64,000 bases of DNA from NCBI GenBank assembly GCA_947095535.1, contig OX352772.1:147936568-148000567 (forward strand). Direction: 5' to 3'. The stretch comes from Poecilobothrus nobilitatus. Its lineage: Eukaryota > Arthropoda > Insecta > Diptera > Dolichopodidae. The position numbers and the translations under genes were made by a program. Every line of letters begins with the position of its first letter. The first letter of the stretch is position 1. Below the pieces are notes generated by a model that made no database searches, was not told where the DNA came from, and saw nothing but the letters and a program-made list of their open reading frames with translations. Positions 1 through 11,514 of the stretch are shown here, in pieces.

Positions 1-19
1 CTATAGCTATTGTACAAGA

Positions 20-620
20 CTATGGAACGTTTCTTTTTGTAGCTTCTAAAGCGCCTATTGTTTCTGGTTTAGCAGCACAAATCAATGACTTCACATAACT
101 CCTTTTTGGAGGCCAATTAATTGGACTATTTCTCGAAAAAATGTTATCAACAAATCTTTCTTTCAATGAATCAATTGTTGCGGTAACAGTATGAGGTGTA
201 GAACCATCTCGTTGAAAACAAAAATTTTTTGTGTCGATACCATTCAAATTTTAAAACAAAAAATCACTGATCATTGATCTGTAACGAGCATCATTCACTG
301 TAGCATTAGGTTCAGCAACGCTTTTAAAGAAATATAAACCGATGATGCCTCCGGAGTGTAAACCACACCATACATTTGCACGATACATATTTCAGGATAC
401 AATGAAACCTGCTGAATTTCTTGAGGATTGTTTTCGCTCCACATGCCGCAATTTTGCTTGTTTACGTAGTAGTTCAACCAAAAATGAGCTTCACCATCCC
501 TGATAATACCAAATTTCCCAATTCCAATTTCCCCAATCATCGTTCCCATATGACTATCCCCAAAACCGAGCTGTTCATTTGTATTAAAGGTCCCATCCTA
601 AAGTTTGGCTTTAAAATAGA
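20..620 (-). pseudogene. Mariner-like DDE transposase remnant
   Basis: Two minus-strand frames make one broken transposase. The upstream frame (549-295) has the 'DGEAHFWLN.YVNKQNC..W' block typical of the insect mariner-like transposases related to SETMAR. The downstream frame (247-20) has 'FQRDGSTPHTV', a variant of the catalytic 'QQDGA.PH' block, followed by 'INWPPKRSYVKSL', where an intact protein would read 'WPPRSPDLTPLDFFLWG'. Between them, at about 300-250, the reading continues in another frame ('AEPNATVNDARYRSM'), so there is at least one frameshift. The N-terminal DNA-binding half is missing; at about 600-650 the sequence passes into an unrelated LINE. The protein would have cut and joined transposon ends in the nucleus, but this copy cannot encode it. 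Family assignment is by motif recall. Confidence 0.75.
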
Positions 621-639
621 GGTGGTCTTGGTTGGTCCA

Positions 640-2292
640 ACACCAACACTTGGTTTTAATCCCCATTTTTTATCTAACATTTTCCTAGAACAATATAGGG
701 CTACACAGTCTTTTTTGGCTCTTTTTTTGGTATTGAGCCTCCACTTTAGTTTCGGGTCAAGTAAAACTCCTAGGTATTTATCATTTGGGGCTAAATTCAT
801 ATATACACCATTCATTCTAGGATTGGTGAATTCCGGGATGTTTGTCCTGTTGGTGAATAGCTTTAGATCTGTTTTGTCCGAGTTGGCGGAGAGGCCACAT
901 CCATTGGCCCATCTACTAACTTTTCTCAAAGTTCTCTCCATAATTACATTAATTATATCAAGAAACTTTCCAGACACTAATACTGCTAGATCATTTGCAT
1001 ATACAATGTCTTTGATTCCCTTCCCTTGAAGTTATATAAGTATTCCATTCATTACTGGAAGCCACAGTAGTGATGATAGCACCTCACCATGGAGTGTGCT
1101 TCTACTTAGTCTTCTAGTAATTTTATGATTATCCAATTCCGACTGGATCATTCTTGATTGCAACATATTAACAAACAACTGACGAAGACCAGTTTCTGCC
1201 CCTAAATCTTGCAGTGAATTCTGTATGGCCGTTACATGCACATTATATAAGACACCTTCTATGTCTAGAATAGCAGCCAATGTATATTCCTTGTACTTTA
1301 TCGATTGTTCCACGTCCCGCACTATTTCACTTAGTGCAGTCGCGGTTGACTTGCCCTTATAATAGGCACTCTCTAGTACTCTTCTAAGTTCGAACTGGAG
1401 TGTTCTTTCGAGAGTTTTCAATAAAAAGTATGATTGACTGATCGGCCTAAATTCGTTAGCGGTTTCGTGCCCTCTTTTACCAGATTTTGGTATAAAGATC
1501 ACGTTTACCCGCCTCCATTGCAGGGGAATATAACCCCTGTAGAAAACAGCTTAGTAATTAATGGAACTAGAAGCCTTCTACGATCTGAAATAAGGTCTAA
1601 ACTTGTAGATTTGTATGGAGCGAAGTGACCAATTGCCCAAGGAACCATGTCCCTCCTTATGACTGAGTTAACCCATTTGCCAGGACCACGTTGGACTTTC
1701 CTGTTAACCGATTGGTTGATCACATGGATTTTCTCAATGAACTCTGGAAAATGGGTATGCGCTAAAAAGATCTAGGGTTTCAGCAGCTGAATCAGTCGAT
1801 GTCCCTTCCACATTTCTTAGGAAAGAGGGATTGTAGTGTTCTCTAGATAAGCTCTCTAGATAAGTCTGGCTGAGTCTGTTCTGCTTTGATTTGATTTACA
1901 GATATCCTTCCATGATTGGGTTTTAGCCAATCGGATTGCTTTCTTGTATTCCCTAAGTTGGTCCTTATGGAGTTGTGACTTATTCTGCTTGTAACAGATA
2001 TTGTGGGCGTCCCTAGTCTCCTTTTTTAGATTACTTATGCTCTCATTGCACAAGACCAGGTATGCTTTTTTGTTACGCTTAATAAGACATGCCACTTTTC
2101 TGGCTACTATCTTGAATTTCCACCAGTCTGCAAACCTAGGGTTTCTATAGGGCTTGGCATTTTCAAGTTTAACATTGACATTGAAGAGTATCCAATTATG
2201 ATCTGAAAAAGACCCCTTCTTAGATACTCTCCATTTCCCTACATTTAGGGGTTCATCGTTACCCATACATGTAATGTCTAATACATTTGCCC
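640..2292 (-). mobile_element. LOA/R1-like LINE remnant, endonuclease to RT thumb
   Basis: On the minus strand the order is: end of the AP endonuclease ('KKGSFSDHNWILFNVN', frame 2266-1856), the linker, the start of reverse transcriptase ('GHFAPYKS', 1723-1505), fingers and palm ('MIFIPKSGK', 'FRPISQSYFLLKTLE', 'AILDIEGVLYNV', 1502-1032), then the active-site strand and thumb ('LSANSDKTDLKLFTNR', 'KYLGVLLDPKLKWR', 977-640). The catalytic YADD box near 985 reads 'YAND', so an essential aspartate is lost, and the frame breaks several times. The 5' part and the RNase H and tail are missing. It is close in sequence to the fuller plus-strand element at 8.6-14.7 kb and is probably of the same clade. 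The element once copied itself by target-primed reverse transcription. Confidence 0.8.
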
Positions 2293-2722
2293 TGGAAATG
2301 AAAAATCACAAAAAAATTAAGATTTAAAAAAAATAATAAAAACCATTATTGTAATTTGACTTAAAAAAAGTATGTTTTTATCCTTTCGACTCGAAAAACT
2401 TAATAATTAATATTTTTACAAAATTTAATAATTTCTAACTTGAATTAATTTCCCAATATTAAAGTTGTTTGTAATAATTTTGCAATTTGATATTAAATGA
2501 ATTTGGTGAACTATATTACTGTTGTTAACTTATATAGCAGAGGTTGATCCTAAACCGGTTCGTGTACATAATAATCTTTTCAATGAGAAAATGTTTTCAC
2601 ATTAACTAGAAGTGACAAAACATTATATAGTTATCGCCAAATATAACCCTTTCGTTCTTGAATATATTAAATACAAAAAATTAATTGTTGGGTCACACAA
2701 TATTCTAAGGATTTTTTTAAAC
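2293..2722. other. AT-rich stretch, nothing recognised
   Basis: No coding frame or recognisable repeat. It lies just upstream of the BEL/Pao gag remnant and could hold its decayed LTR or leader, but I could not find paired LTR ends or a primer-binding site. Confidence 0.4.
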
Positions 2723-3792
2723 ATGTCTGAAGAAGATCAACTTATAAAAATGGAAAAAATATTTAAAAGCAGTTGGACGATTTAAAGGCTCAACGAGCTA
2801 ATACTAAAGGTTGACTGAATTAGAATACAGACTGAGAATTGCTTGTTCTGTCCCATTAAATGTCTGTTGACAGAAGATCTCCAGAAGATCTTACCAACTA
2901 AAGTGTACGAAAAGAATTGGAAAATTTGTATTGTAAAATTAAGACCAAAGTTCTGTTATTAATTCAAAAATCACAAAATCAAATAAATATTTCTAATTTA
3001 GACAACTCCATTTTACAATCCAATACTAGTACGTTCAAAAAAGCCAAGTTGCCACCACTGAAATTACCACAATTCACGGCAAAATATTCAGATTATCCCA
3101 ACTTTAAGCTACATTCAACAAACTTGTTCATGAGGATCCGCAGAAAACAATTACTGTGAAATATAATCATTTATTAGGGTGAGTATCTGGTCCGACTTTA
3201 CGTGCTATCGAATTGTTAGGAAAACCAGCACTTACGTACACTCAACTTTTGAAACAAGAAAGGTTCGATAACAAGCAAATGGTTTTTCAAGAGCAGTTAA
3301 CTGTGCTATTCGAGTTAATAAAAGCACTAAAGATTCTGCATCACATTTGAGAAACCTCGTGGATAAAATAAGTTCTCATCTAAGCGCTTTACGAGCAATG
3401 GGTTCAGAAACCGTTATTTTAAATTTAATCATAATATATTTAGCAAACTTAAACTTAAGTTTAGAAAGTCAAACTTGGTGGGAAGAAGCAATTAATTACA
3501 CAAAATTTTCCACCTGGGGGGATTGCGAAGAGAAAAGAAGTTAAATAATCCCAACAAACAAAATAAAAGCAAAGGTTTTAAATCTTCATTTCAAAAACAT
3601 GGAGCATTTCTTAAGGTAAGCGCAGAGAGCGGTACGTTTTGCTCTGACGCAAACCACAACATCAGTTCATGTCAAAAATTTAATAATTTAGTCGTGCAGC
3701 AATGTATTGAAGCCACAAGAAGATTGGTATTGCGTATAGCATCAACAATACAATCGCGCTTTACCGATTATAAAACAGATATATCAATGTAG
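2723..3792 (+). pseudogene. BEL/Pao-type gag polyprotein remnant
   Basis: The start is taken at the ATG at 2723 ('MSEEDQLIKMEKIF'), followed in other frames by 'LKAQRANTKGRLTELE', as in BEL/Pao gag N-termini. The next block, 'PPLKLPQFTAKYSDYPNFK' (about 3050-3110), matches the gag domain Pfam calls DUF1759. Then come 'QERFDNKQMVFQ' (about 3260), 'LRNLVDKISSHLSALRAMG' (3347-3400) and a zinc-knuckle region 'CSDANHNISSCQKFNNL' (about 3640-3690). Gag would form the particle that packages element RNA. At least four frameshifts or stops break it; no protease, RT or integrase follows, so this is a 5' fragment of an LTR retrotransposon. Confidence 0.75.
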
Positions 3793-5000
3793 GTTTCGAA
3801 AAATTATGTTCTGAGCTAATTTCAACGGCTTTGATTAACTGTTTTATATAGAGAAACTCAATTTAATTTAATTTTTTTAAATTTTTGAATTTGTTTAATC
3901 TTACAAATTAAAAAATCAAGTCAAACTGAGATAAATATTTATATAATATTTTATATTCTTCTATAATGCATTTAAGAAACATCCAGGAGCCATAGAAAAT
4001 CTCACGTTTTTAATCTCCATCTTCAAAATCTCCTTTTTTCAAAATCTTTTTTTTATATTAAATCTCCTTTTTCAAAATTTTCTTTTCTAAAATCTCCTTT
4101 TTTCAAAATCTCCTTTTGTAAATCTACTGTTTGCTTAAAAATCTTCTTTTTTATGAAAAAATCTTTTTTTTTATACCAAAAAAATTACTTATTAAAGTAA
4201 TTAAACATATTCAAGAAATAATTAAACATAGATAAACCAAAAAAAAAACCAACTTAAAATAAAATGTTTGCTATTATTTTATTCTTTTTAGGTATTTTAT
4301 TTTTTCTATTCTTTTTCTACGCTTTATTATGCTTCCAATTGCTAATGCTAAAATAAATTTGGAATTTTTGCGACAACATATCAAAAATTTTAAATTCATA
4401 TCAAGTTTTCATATTCTTAGCTTCATTAAAAGTATATAAATTATATACCAAAATAAAATTTGCAATTTTTCTTTTTTGCTGTAAAAAAATTAAATTTCAA
4501 TTCGTATTTTACTACTCGAAAATTATTATCTAAAACATTTTTGCAAGAAACAATATCAAAAAGCAAGTCTTTGACTGTTTTAATATTTTAAAGTATTGTG
4601 TATTCTTTTGAATTTTAAAAGATGTATTTATTATTTGTTAACATTTAATTTTTAATTAATATTTTATTTACTATTAACTTCATGTTTATTATAATCCAAT
4701 ACTTCATGTTTCAACATTTCATTTAATAATAATAATTATATTGTATACTTTACGTAATTAATTAAAAGCAAATTCCTTTTTTTAGTACTTTAAAATTTAA
4801 ATGAGTTATTAGGGTTGGTCATTAAATCCCAAACACAAAAGCCTAAAATTCAAAATCTGAAACGCCAAGTTTGCTTATAATTTTCTTTAATTTTTTTATT
4901 TCACATGTGGGTCGATTTATTGAAAACAAAAATATTGAATGAGAACATTGTCGAAAAAAAATTTAAAAAAGCGAGGAAAGATGCAGTAGAGTAGACGGTG
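3793..5000. other. AT-rich noncoding, no gene seen
   Basis: Long A/T runs and short poly-T tracts; apart from the CT-rich simple repeat at 4010-4175 I see no coding frame, RNA gene or recognised element. Confidence 0.5.
4010..4175. repeat. Degenerate CT-rich simple repeat
   Basis: About eight imperfect iterations of a 15-20 bp motif close to 'AAAATCTCCTTTTTTC', with varying T-tract lengths. It looks like a slippage-prone minisatellite. Confidence 0.75.
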
Positions 5001-5009
5001 TCAACTCTG

Positions 5010-5885
5010 GGATACCCGTATAAACGTAATATATACTGGTTTCATAAAACTTGATCATCTTCTTCAAAATTTCAGATGTTTTAGTACCGCCGTTAAGTAT
5101 CCAGATATATTTATGTAAATTGTAGAGTTGTATGACAGCTACCCACATTTACTGCACCATTATAACAAAATTTTACAGAACTTACTGCTTAAAAATTTTA
5201 TTGTCTTCTGTAAGATTTCAGCTGCCTAGCTTCATTAACTTCCAAGATATGCCAGCTACCCGAACCTACTGCTCTGGCATGACCAAATTTTACAGAAGTT
5301 GTTAGTATACAACTTGACATCTTTTCACGAAACTATCTAGCTTCAACAGACTCGGAGTAATTTCTATAAAGTAAAAAGAGAAGTTGTATGGCAGCAGAAG
5401 ATTTCAGACGCCTAGCTTCGTTAAGTTCCAAGAAGTGCAAGAAGCTTTAATTGACTGCTCTAAATTACCCAAATTTTACAAAAATGATTGACCTCTAACT
5501 CGACTCCTTTTCACTAAATTTCTGACACCTAGCTTCAATAGACACTGAGTTATTTTCATTTAAGTGGAGAAGCTTTAGGGCAGCTACCCGAACTTGTTGC
5601 ACAAGCACAACCAAATTTTACAGAAATTGTTGCAATAAAACTTGATCATCATTTGTAAGATTTCAGACGCCTAGCTTCACTAAGTTCTTTACACAAATTG
5701 TTGGCATGTAATTCGACACCTCTTCACAAAATTTCAGATGTTTAGCTTCAATAGACACTGAGTTATTTTCATTTAAGAAGAGAAGCTGTCATAACTACCC
5801 GAACCTGCCGCAGCAGCACAACCAAATTTTACATATGTTGTTGGCCTATAACTCGACACGATTTTGCAAAATTTCACATTAAAAT
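5010..5885. repeat. Degenerate tandem repeats, about 150-200 bp units
   Basis: Sentence-like blocks recur in the same order: 'CAGCTACCCGAACCT', 'CACAACCAAATTTTACAG', 'AACTCGACACCT', 'TTCAGACGCCTAGCTTC', 'AGACACTGAGTTATTTTC'. They recur about four to five times with internal losses, so unit length varies. Units around 5520-5640 and 5730-5850 align best. No coding potential; probably an old satellite or the inside of a nonautonomous element. Confidence 0.75.
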
Positions 5886-5929
5886 CGAATTTTTTTTACT
5901 GACATGGCATGATCATTTGATTCAATATG

Positions 5930-6720
5930 TAATCAAATTTTCTTCTAAATTAACAGGAAACAATGATGTGTTAACTAAGAAGTTCACCGAATTTAAAAAT
6001 AATCTATTAACTGAGATTTCTGCCCAGCTTACAGTTTCAAATAACTTTGACCGTATGGAAGCTACTGTTATTAAACACTTAGTTTCAGTTCATTAGGAGT
6101 TTTCCAGTACTAACCCAGAAATTATTCCAAACATTTGCTCTGAATTGCATAATACGCGGTTACTTGGTGAAGTGCTAACATCTGATACAACTGCATTTGT
6201 ACTAGATACTTCCGATAAAATTATTCAAATTGATTCTATCACATCTGTTACATGTGATAAAGATGTACATACTGAGTCAAATATTTTACACAAATTTGGA
6301 GCACAATGCTTACGAAACTTATTCAATGCAATAATTCGTCTCCTATAAGAGATAGTTATCACTCGTCCATTTATGTAAAGGGCGTTCCGAGTTCTTTCAT
6401 TGAAATTAAATTATCTGAGTTTCTGAAGTGCGGATTCAACATTAGTTCTGTAATCTGTACTAATTTAACACCTAAGAGGATAAAAAGGAATAGAATTAAT
6501 ATATCATTGCTTTTTCATCTCTGGATCTGTTTACAATTTGAGGATTCTTCAACATCCAAGTAATATCAAAATTTGGAATAAAATTGGTGCTGTTATTGAA
6601 AAACGGAAACCTGAGGTCAAAGGTAAACCTAAAAATGATTTAAAAATACCTTCATTCAATACAGATGTAGATTACTCAAATAATGTTAAAATGTTAAAAT
6701 AGCTCATAGACATGCTATAA
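5930..6720 (+). pseudogene. CR1-like LINE ORF1 remnant
   Basis: Readable in pieces: a coiled-coil-like segment (about 5940-6090), frame 6145-6348, and 'SSPIRDSYHSSIYVKGVPSS' with 'ICTNLTPKRIKRNR' (6330-6500), then 'IKIWNKIGAVIEKRKPEVK' around 6570-6620. This resembles the RNA-binding ORF1 of insect CR1-type LINEs, which coats element RNA. Several stops and frameshifts. It leads into the low-complexity segment and endonuclease of what looks like the same element. Assignment by resemblance and context only. Confidence 0.5.
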
Positions 6721-6752
6721 ATACTAATTTTCATCTAAGAAATTTACTTGAT

Positions 6753-7157
6753 TTGTCTTTTTCTATGCCTCCTTCTACATTTTCTAATTCTAATATTAAT
6801 CCCAGTAATAATATTAACCTCATTAACTTTAACAATAATTTAATTTGTAATTCTATAAATCTTTCTAAATTTTCTATTAATAAACAAAGTATTAAAAATC
6901 ATAGTAATTTTAATCCAACTACTAATAATAAACAAAGTATAAAAATTCTTACTAAACCTAATACTATCCCTAATTGTAACGTTAATTCTCATACCAATTC
7001 TATAAAAGCTCCTCTTTCTCATAATAACAACGTTACAAATTGTTCTACTAGTCGCCATTCTATGAAAGCCTATTCTTCTAATTCTAACAATTTTCTTAAA
7101 TCATCTAATAGACTTGTTAATGGTTCTTATTTAAAAAAGAAATATAGAAAATTTTAA
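6753..7157 (+). pseudogene. Low-complexity Asn/Ser-rich frame of CR1-like LINE
   Basis: A 134-codon frame made almost entirely of Asn, Ser, Ile, Lys and Pro, with repeated 'NKQSIK' blocks and a basic tail 'LKKKYRKF'. It has no recognisable fold and probably encoded a disordered part of ORF1 in the CR1-like element. Codon content may simply reflect AT-rich short repeats, so translation is uncertain. Confidence 0.4.
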
Positions 7158-7456
7158 AAATCGGTTTCCAACAAGTTTAATAAATATTATAATTTTGTTC
7201 AAGATGAAACCATCATGCCTCATAGTAAGGTTTCCAACCTAAAAACACAACTGAAACTTCTAACAAAACAATATCAAAAATTACATCTAGCATCTCTTCT
7301 TTTGTGCGCCTTAAATAGAGGTTAACTTCCTACTGATAATTCTAATGATTCTTTATTACTAAACCGTAACGTAACTCCACCTATTTTGGACTGTCTTTTA
7401 CCACTGGTTGTTAAACTTACCGAGAAGGCTCTTCATGATAATAATAAAGATACGTT

Positions 7457-8203
7457 TTGGCTAGGTTAAGGGACAGTAAAATATTTGAAAATGTTAGACT
7501 ATATCTTGCATATCTTCGTGATAAATCTAACAACGTTTGCATTGGTGGCAAAACTAATACTTCGCTAAAAATAGCGATTCAACAAGAAAGTTTGCTCATC
7601 GATATTAACGATTTACGTAATATTTTTTTGAGATATCATGAAACATTTAACATATCCGCCGATAGTGCTCTAACTGATTTGCAATCATATGCTTCACATA
7701 TTTCATCAAACAGGATTAACTATCTTCAAAGGACGAGAGAAAATAATGGTAAGTATTTTCGTCCCCTTTCTAGCCAACCACCATGTGGTGATTTTAATCT
7801 ACTAAATATTAAATTTGTTGCACATGAAGAGGAAGCTTATTTTGTACCATATGAATTAGTTAGTAATATTGTGTGCTTTGTTATTGATTCTTTTAATTTT
7901 CAACAGGTATCCTCGGATTGTAATAATTGTGGGAGGCTGTTAGACTTACTACTTACTTCAAACTGGAAAAATATGGTTACTATTATCTGTCCATTTGAAC
8001 TCGTCGATATTGATGAATACCATCGCCAAATATGTTTTTCTCTTTCTTCTCTTATATCTCCTAATATTGCATCCGCACTTTCTTATCGTTACAATTTTTG
8101 CAAAGTTAATTTTGATGCTATTAATAACCATTTATGCGATAAATTCATTAAAAGGAATAGTAATCATGACTTTAATTATTTTATAATTTTATTTAATGTC
8201 TAA
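7457..8203 (+). pseudogene. CR1-like LINE endonuclease fragment with unrecognised N-terminal half
   Basis: A 248-codon frame. From residue about 110 it is the C-terminal half of an AP endonuclease: 'GDFNLLNIKF' (active-site GDFN), 'CGRLLDLLLTS', 'FELVDIDEYHRQICFSL' where the family has the S/D..H step. This nuclease nicks target DNA to prime reverse transcription. Residues 1-110 do not look like the N-terminal half of that domain and I do not recognise them; the frame may be a chance fusion across an insertion or deletion. Past the stop, 8210-8350 reads 'SDIKTSLTLFWKFVNSKRKT', the usual linker before reverse transcriptase, so the element continues to about 8500. Confidence 0.65.
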
Positions 8204-8530
8204 TAATCTTTACTTTAACTATGTACGGAACATGTCTTCGGATATTAAAACTAGTCTAACACTCTTTTGGAAATTTGTCAATTCTAAAAGAAAAACTGAT
8301 CAATATCCCAGTTGTATGAATTAGAACTCTAACAGTAGTGATTCTAAAATGATTTCTGAATTTTTCCATTTTCTTTAAATAAAGATTATTTCGTGCCACT
8401 TAGTTAACTTTCCTATAACATCGCTTTCTAATATTTATATTGATTCTAATATAATCTTAAACTACTTAAAAAAGTTTAAAAATTTATTCCCAAATTTTTG
8501 AATTGATCGTATTTGATTCTATGTATGGTC
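8204..8530 (+). mobile_element. CR1-like LINE endonuclease-RT linker
   Basis: Frame-shifted continuation of the upstream endonuclease with the hallmark 'FWKFVNSKR' segment near 8260-8290. The element breaks off before the reverse transcriptase core; 8530-8590 is unassigned. Confidence 0.6.
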
Positions 8531-8680
8531 ATTGTAATTGCTTTTTATAATCTTATCAACATTTCTAAAGCATAAATCAACTGTTACAAATCTTATTGAA
8601 AGAAGATTAGACAAGGCCAAAACAGTAGTAGGCCAGGTCAAGGCCCAAGAAAGACAAATCGCAGGTTCAACAAGGGCCTA

Positions 8681-9476
8681 ATGTCCAAGAGGCAGAGATC
8701 ACAAGATAAGCCACACGGTAGTTCCAAAAAGGCTAGGTTGCTAAGGAGCAACCAGGTAACCAAGGCGTTCATTGAAATTGCCAAGGATAGTATAATTCTG
8801 GCAATCATTGATAAGGGGTTAGAGGATGGGCGTATTTCTTCCAGTATCTGGAAGAAGGTAGTTGTAGCTTTAAACACAAGGTACTGGAAGAAAACCCGAG
8901 ACCACCACCCTCCTGTAGAGACGCTGGCTGGCATCAGGGCCACGTCAAATTGACAGCTTGCGCTGGTCAGAGATCGGTAGATCTCTACAAGCAGGCGATA
9001 GGTAAGGTGGGAAGTCTGTGGTCGGGGGCCAAACTCAAAGCCGTAAGCAGGGAGGAAATCTCTAGCAGGCCAAGGGCTAGGGCATGGCTGCCTAGGGAGT
9101 CTGCCGAAGCAAAAATGATCATCAAAATGATGAAAGTGTCAAATCCACAACTTCCAACTCACACTTGGAAGATTACCACACTAGAGGAAGTAGTAGAAGG
9201 ATCCCAACAGGCGCCGGTCATTGTCAATAAGAACTCCCTACAACCTCTAGCGAAAGCTAAAGGGGTCGGTAACACTGAAGGTGTAATAGAAGGATGAGGT
9301 GGAAGCCTCAATGAGCATCGGCGAAGGCCCAACTCAAGCCCAAAAGCAGGCTCTGACCGATCCGATGTCGTTGACGTAGCATCCTCCTCGGCTCCAAAAA
9401 GAGTGAATAATGTCATCAAGGCTGACGATGAAGGCGATCTACTTAGATCTGATTCTGTCACCTTTGGTGATGCTCC
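8681..9476 (+). pseudogene. LINE ORF1, DUF4780-like nucleic-acid-binding protein
   Basis: Starts at the ATG at 8681 ('MSKRQRSQDKPHGSSKKARL', a basic leader). It continues with 'IAIIDKGLEDGRI'-like sequence, then shifts frame near 8930-8950 into 'GHVKLTACAGQRSVDLYK', 'WSGAKLKAVSREEI..RPRARAWLP' and 'NPQLPTHTWKI', ending with 'VNKNSLQPLAKAKG'. This series matches the domain Pfam calls DUF4780, common in ORF1 of insect LINEs. A stop at 9297 is followed by an acidic/Ser-rich tail frame to 9476. It would have bound element RNA. One frameshift and one stop make it nonfunctional. Confidence 0.75.
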
Positions 9477-9499
9477 AAATTAATCTCTCCATGATTAAT

Positions 9500-9690
9500 T
9501 GAACCTGCTCCAAATTAATCTCCATCACTCCAAAGCTGCTTCCGCCGCACTTGAAATCCGCCTCAGCAGAACGGGCGAGGATATTATCTTGATCGAAGAG
9601 CTATAGGTGGCAAAAAAACAAGTTCATGGACTCAAGATACAGGGTTACACGTTGTTGTGTAATAAAGAAGTATGCAAAAATCTAGAGCAT
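9500..9690 (+). pseudogene. LINE ORF2 start, AP endonuclease N-terminus
   Basis: Translation gives 'LQINLHHSKAASAALEIRL' and 'EDIILIEEL', the first two conserved strands of the apurinic-type endonuclease ('.QINL.HS', 'LIQEPW'), then 'GYTLLCNKEV'. The frame stops at about 9690, close to the repeat element that interrupts the gene. The second half is found from 11565. Confidence 0.7.
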
Positions 9691-9869
9691 ACTTGCTGAA
9701 AATACATTAAATTTAAATTTTATGTATAATTAAAGTGATGCTGATCTGGTCGCGGCGAGCCTAAAGCTAAACAAGGTAGAATGTAAACCAACGGTTTTTA
9801 AAAGCGCACATTTCCAAAACTCAATACAAACTGTTTAGAAGTGTGACTTACACAAAAATTTGAAAATTT

Positions 9870-11470
9870 CATGTAATAAGAAAAAACTTGAAAATAGGAC
9901 ATTTTTGAGATTTTGAGGGGCCGTAAGTCCGGAATCCTATATAACTAAGAAAAGCTGTTAACACACGTAAAAACATATCATTGAAGCTTTAATTTTTATG
10001 TCTTGCCGAAGAAAAATTTTTACAGGTGCCTAAGTTACAGGTGTCTAAAAATAGCAAATTTTCAATTTTTGAGGCGTAATAACTCTTAAAGAGGGGGCGT
10101 TACCAAAAAATTTTCTAAGGAAACTTATACTAATTCTAAAAGTTATTTCTTGTCTCAAAATTTCAGGTTCCTATCTAAAGGGGTGCCGGAGTTATGAAAA
10201 AAAAAATTTCATGCAAAATGTGGTTTTCACATAACGGTAAATTTAAATCGTAAATTACAAAATATTACATAATTTTGATATTGTTTTATATAGATAATAA
10301 AATTTTCGATCTTCTACCGGTTTTAGATTGCAAAACTATTACGCAAATCCCGAGATATATACATCTGAAAATGGGGCTTTTTTACAATTTTGAAGAGCTG
10401 CAGCTTTGGAACCCTTTACAACTAAAATAAACCTTTCACACACGTAAAAATATATTATTGTAGCTTTAATTTTCATGTCTTGCCGAAGAAAAAGTTTTAC
10501 AGGTGCCTAAGTTACAGGTGTCTAAAAATAGCAAATTTTAAATTTTTGAGGCGTAATAACTCTTAAAGAGGGGGCGTTCCCAAAAAATTTTCTGAGGAAA
10601 CTTATACTAATTCTAAAAGTTCTTTCTTGTCTCAAAATTTCAGGTTCCTATCTAAAGGGGTGCCGGAGTTATGAAAAAAGAAATTTCATGCAAAATGTGG
10701 TTTTCACATAACGGTAAATTTAAATCGTAAATTACAAAATATTACATAATTTTGATATTGTTTTATATAGATAACAAAATTTTCGATCTTCTGCCGGTTT
10801 TAGATTGCAAAACTATTACGCAGAGCCCGAGATATATACATCTGAAAATGGGGCTTTTTAACAATTTTGAAGAGCTGCAACTTTGGAACCCTTTACAACT
10901 AAAATAAACCTTTCACACACGTAAAAATATATTATTGTAGCTTTAATTTTTACATCTTGCAGAAGTAAAATGTGTGCAGGTTCCTAAGTTACAGGTGTTT
11001 AAAAATAGCAAATTTTCAATTTTTAAGCCCTAATAGCTCATAAACAGGGGGTGGTCCGAAAAAATTTTCTGAGCAAACTTATACTAATTCTAAAAGTTCT
11101 TTCTTGCTTCAAAATTTCAAGCTTCTATCTAGAAGCGTGCCGGAGTTATGAAAGTAGAAAAATCATGCAAAATTTGGTTTTCACATAACGGTAAATTTAA
11201 ATACTAAATTTAAAAATATTGTATAATTTTGATATTAATTTACAAAGATAAAAGAAATACCTGTCGAATGACGTTTTCAGATTGAAAAAATCTTAAGCAG
11301 AACATAAAATATATGCATTTAAAAATGGGGCTTTTTCAAAGTTTGAGGGGGTGTAGCTCCGTAATGAGGGGGGCTACATGAAAAAGTTGTTCCACAAAAT
11401 TATTTTTTTTATGAGACCTACCTATGGTTAAAATTTTTTTTCTCTATCTTTAACGGTGTAGAAGTTTTGT
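9870..11470. repeat. 477-bp tandem repeat array, three units
   Basis: The marker 'ACACACGTAAAAA' falls at 9961, 10438 and 10915. Units 1 and 2 are nearly identical over their length; unit 3 keeps the order of blocks but has many substitutions, so it is likely older or under less exchange. Confidence 0.85.
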
Positions 11471-11473
11471 AAA

Positions 11474-11514
11474 CAGACGGACGGACGGACGGACGGACGG
11501 ACGGACGGACGGAC
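11474..11514. repeat. GACG tetranucleotide microsatellite
   Basis: About ten uninterrupted copies of ACGG/GACG beginning at 'CAGACGGACGG', followed by 'ACAGAGTG'. It marks the right side of the inserted repeat element. Confidence 0.95.

Noticed and set aside
421..1029. 202-codon plus-strand frame
   Set aside because: Antisense of LINE RT and transposase remnants; no motif of its own.
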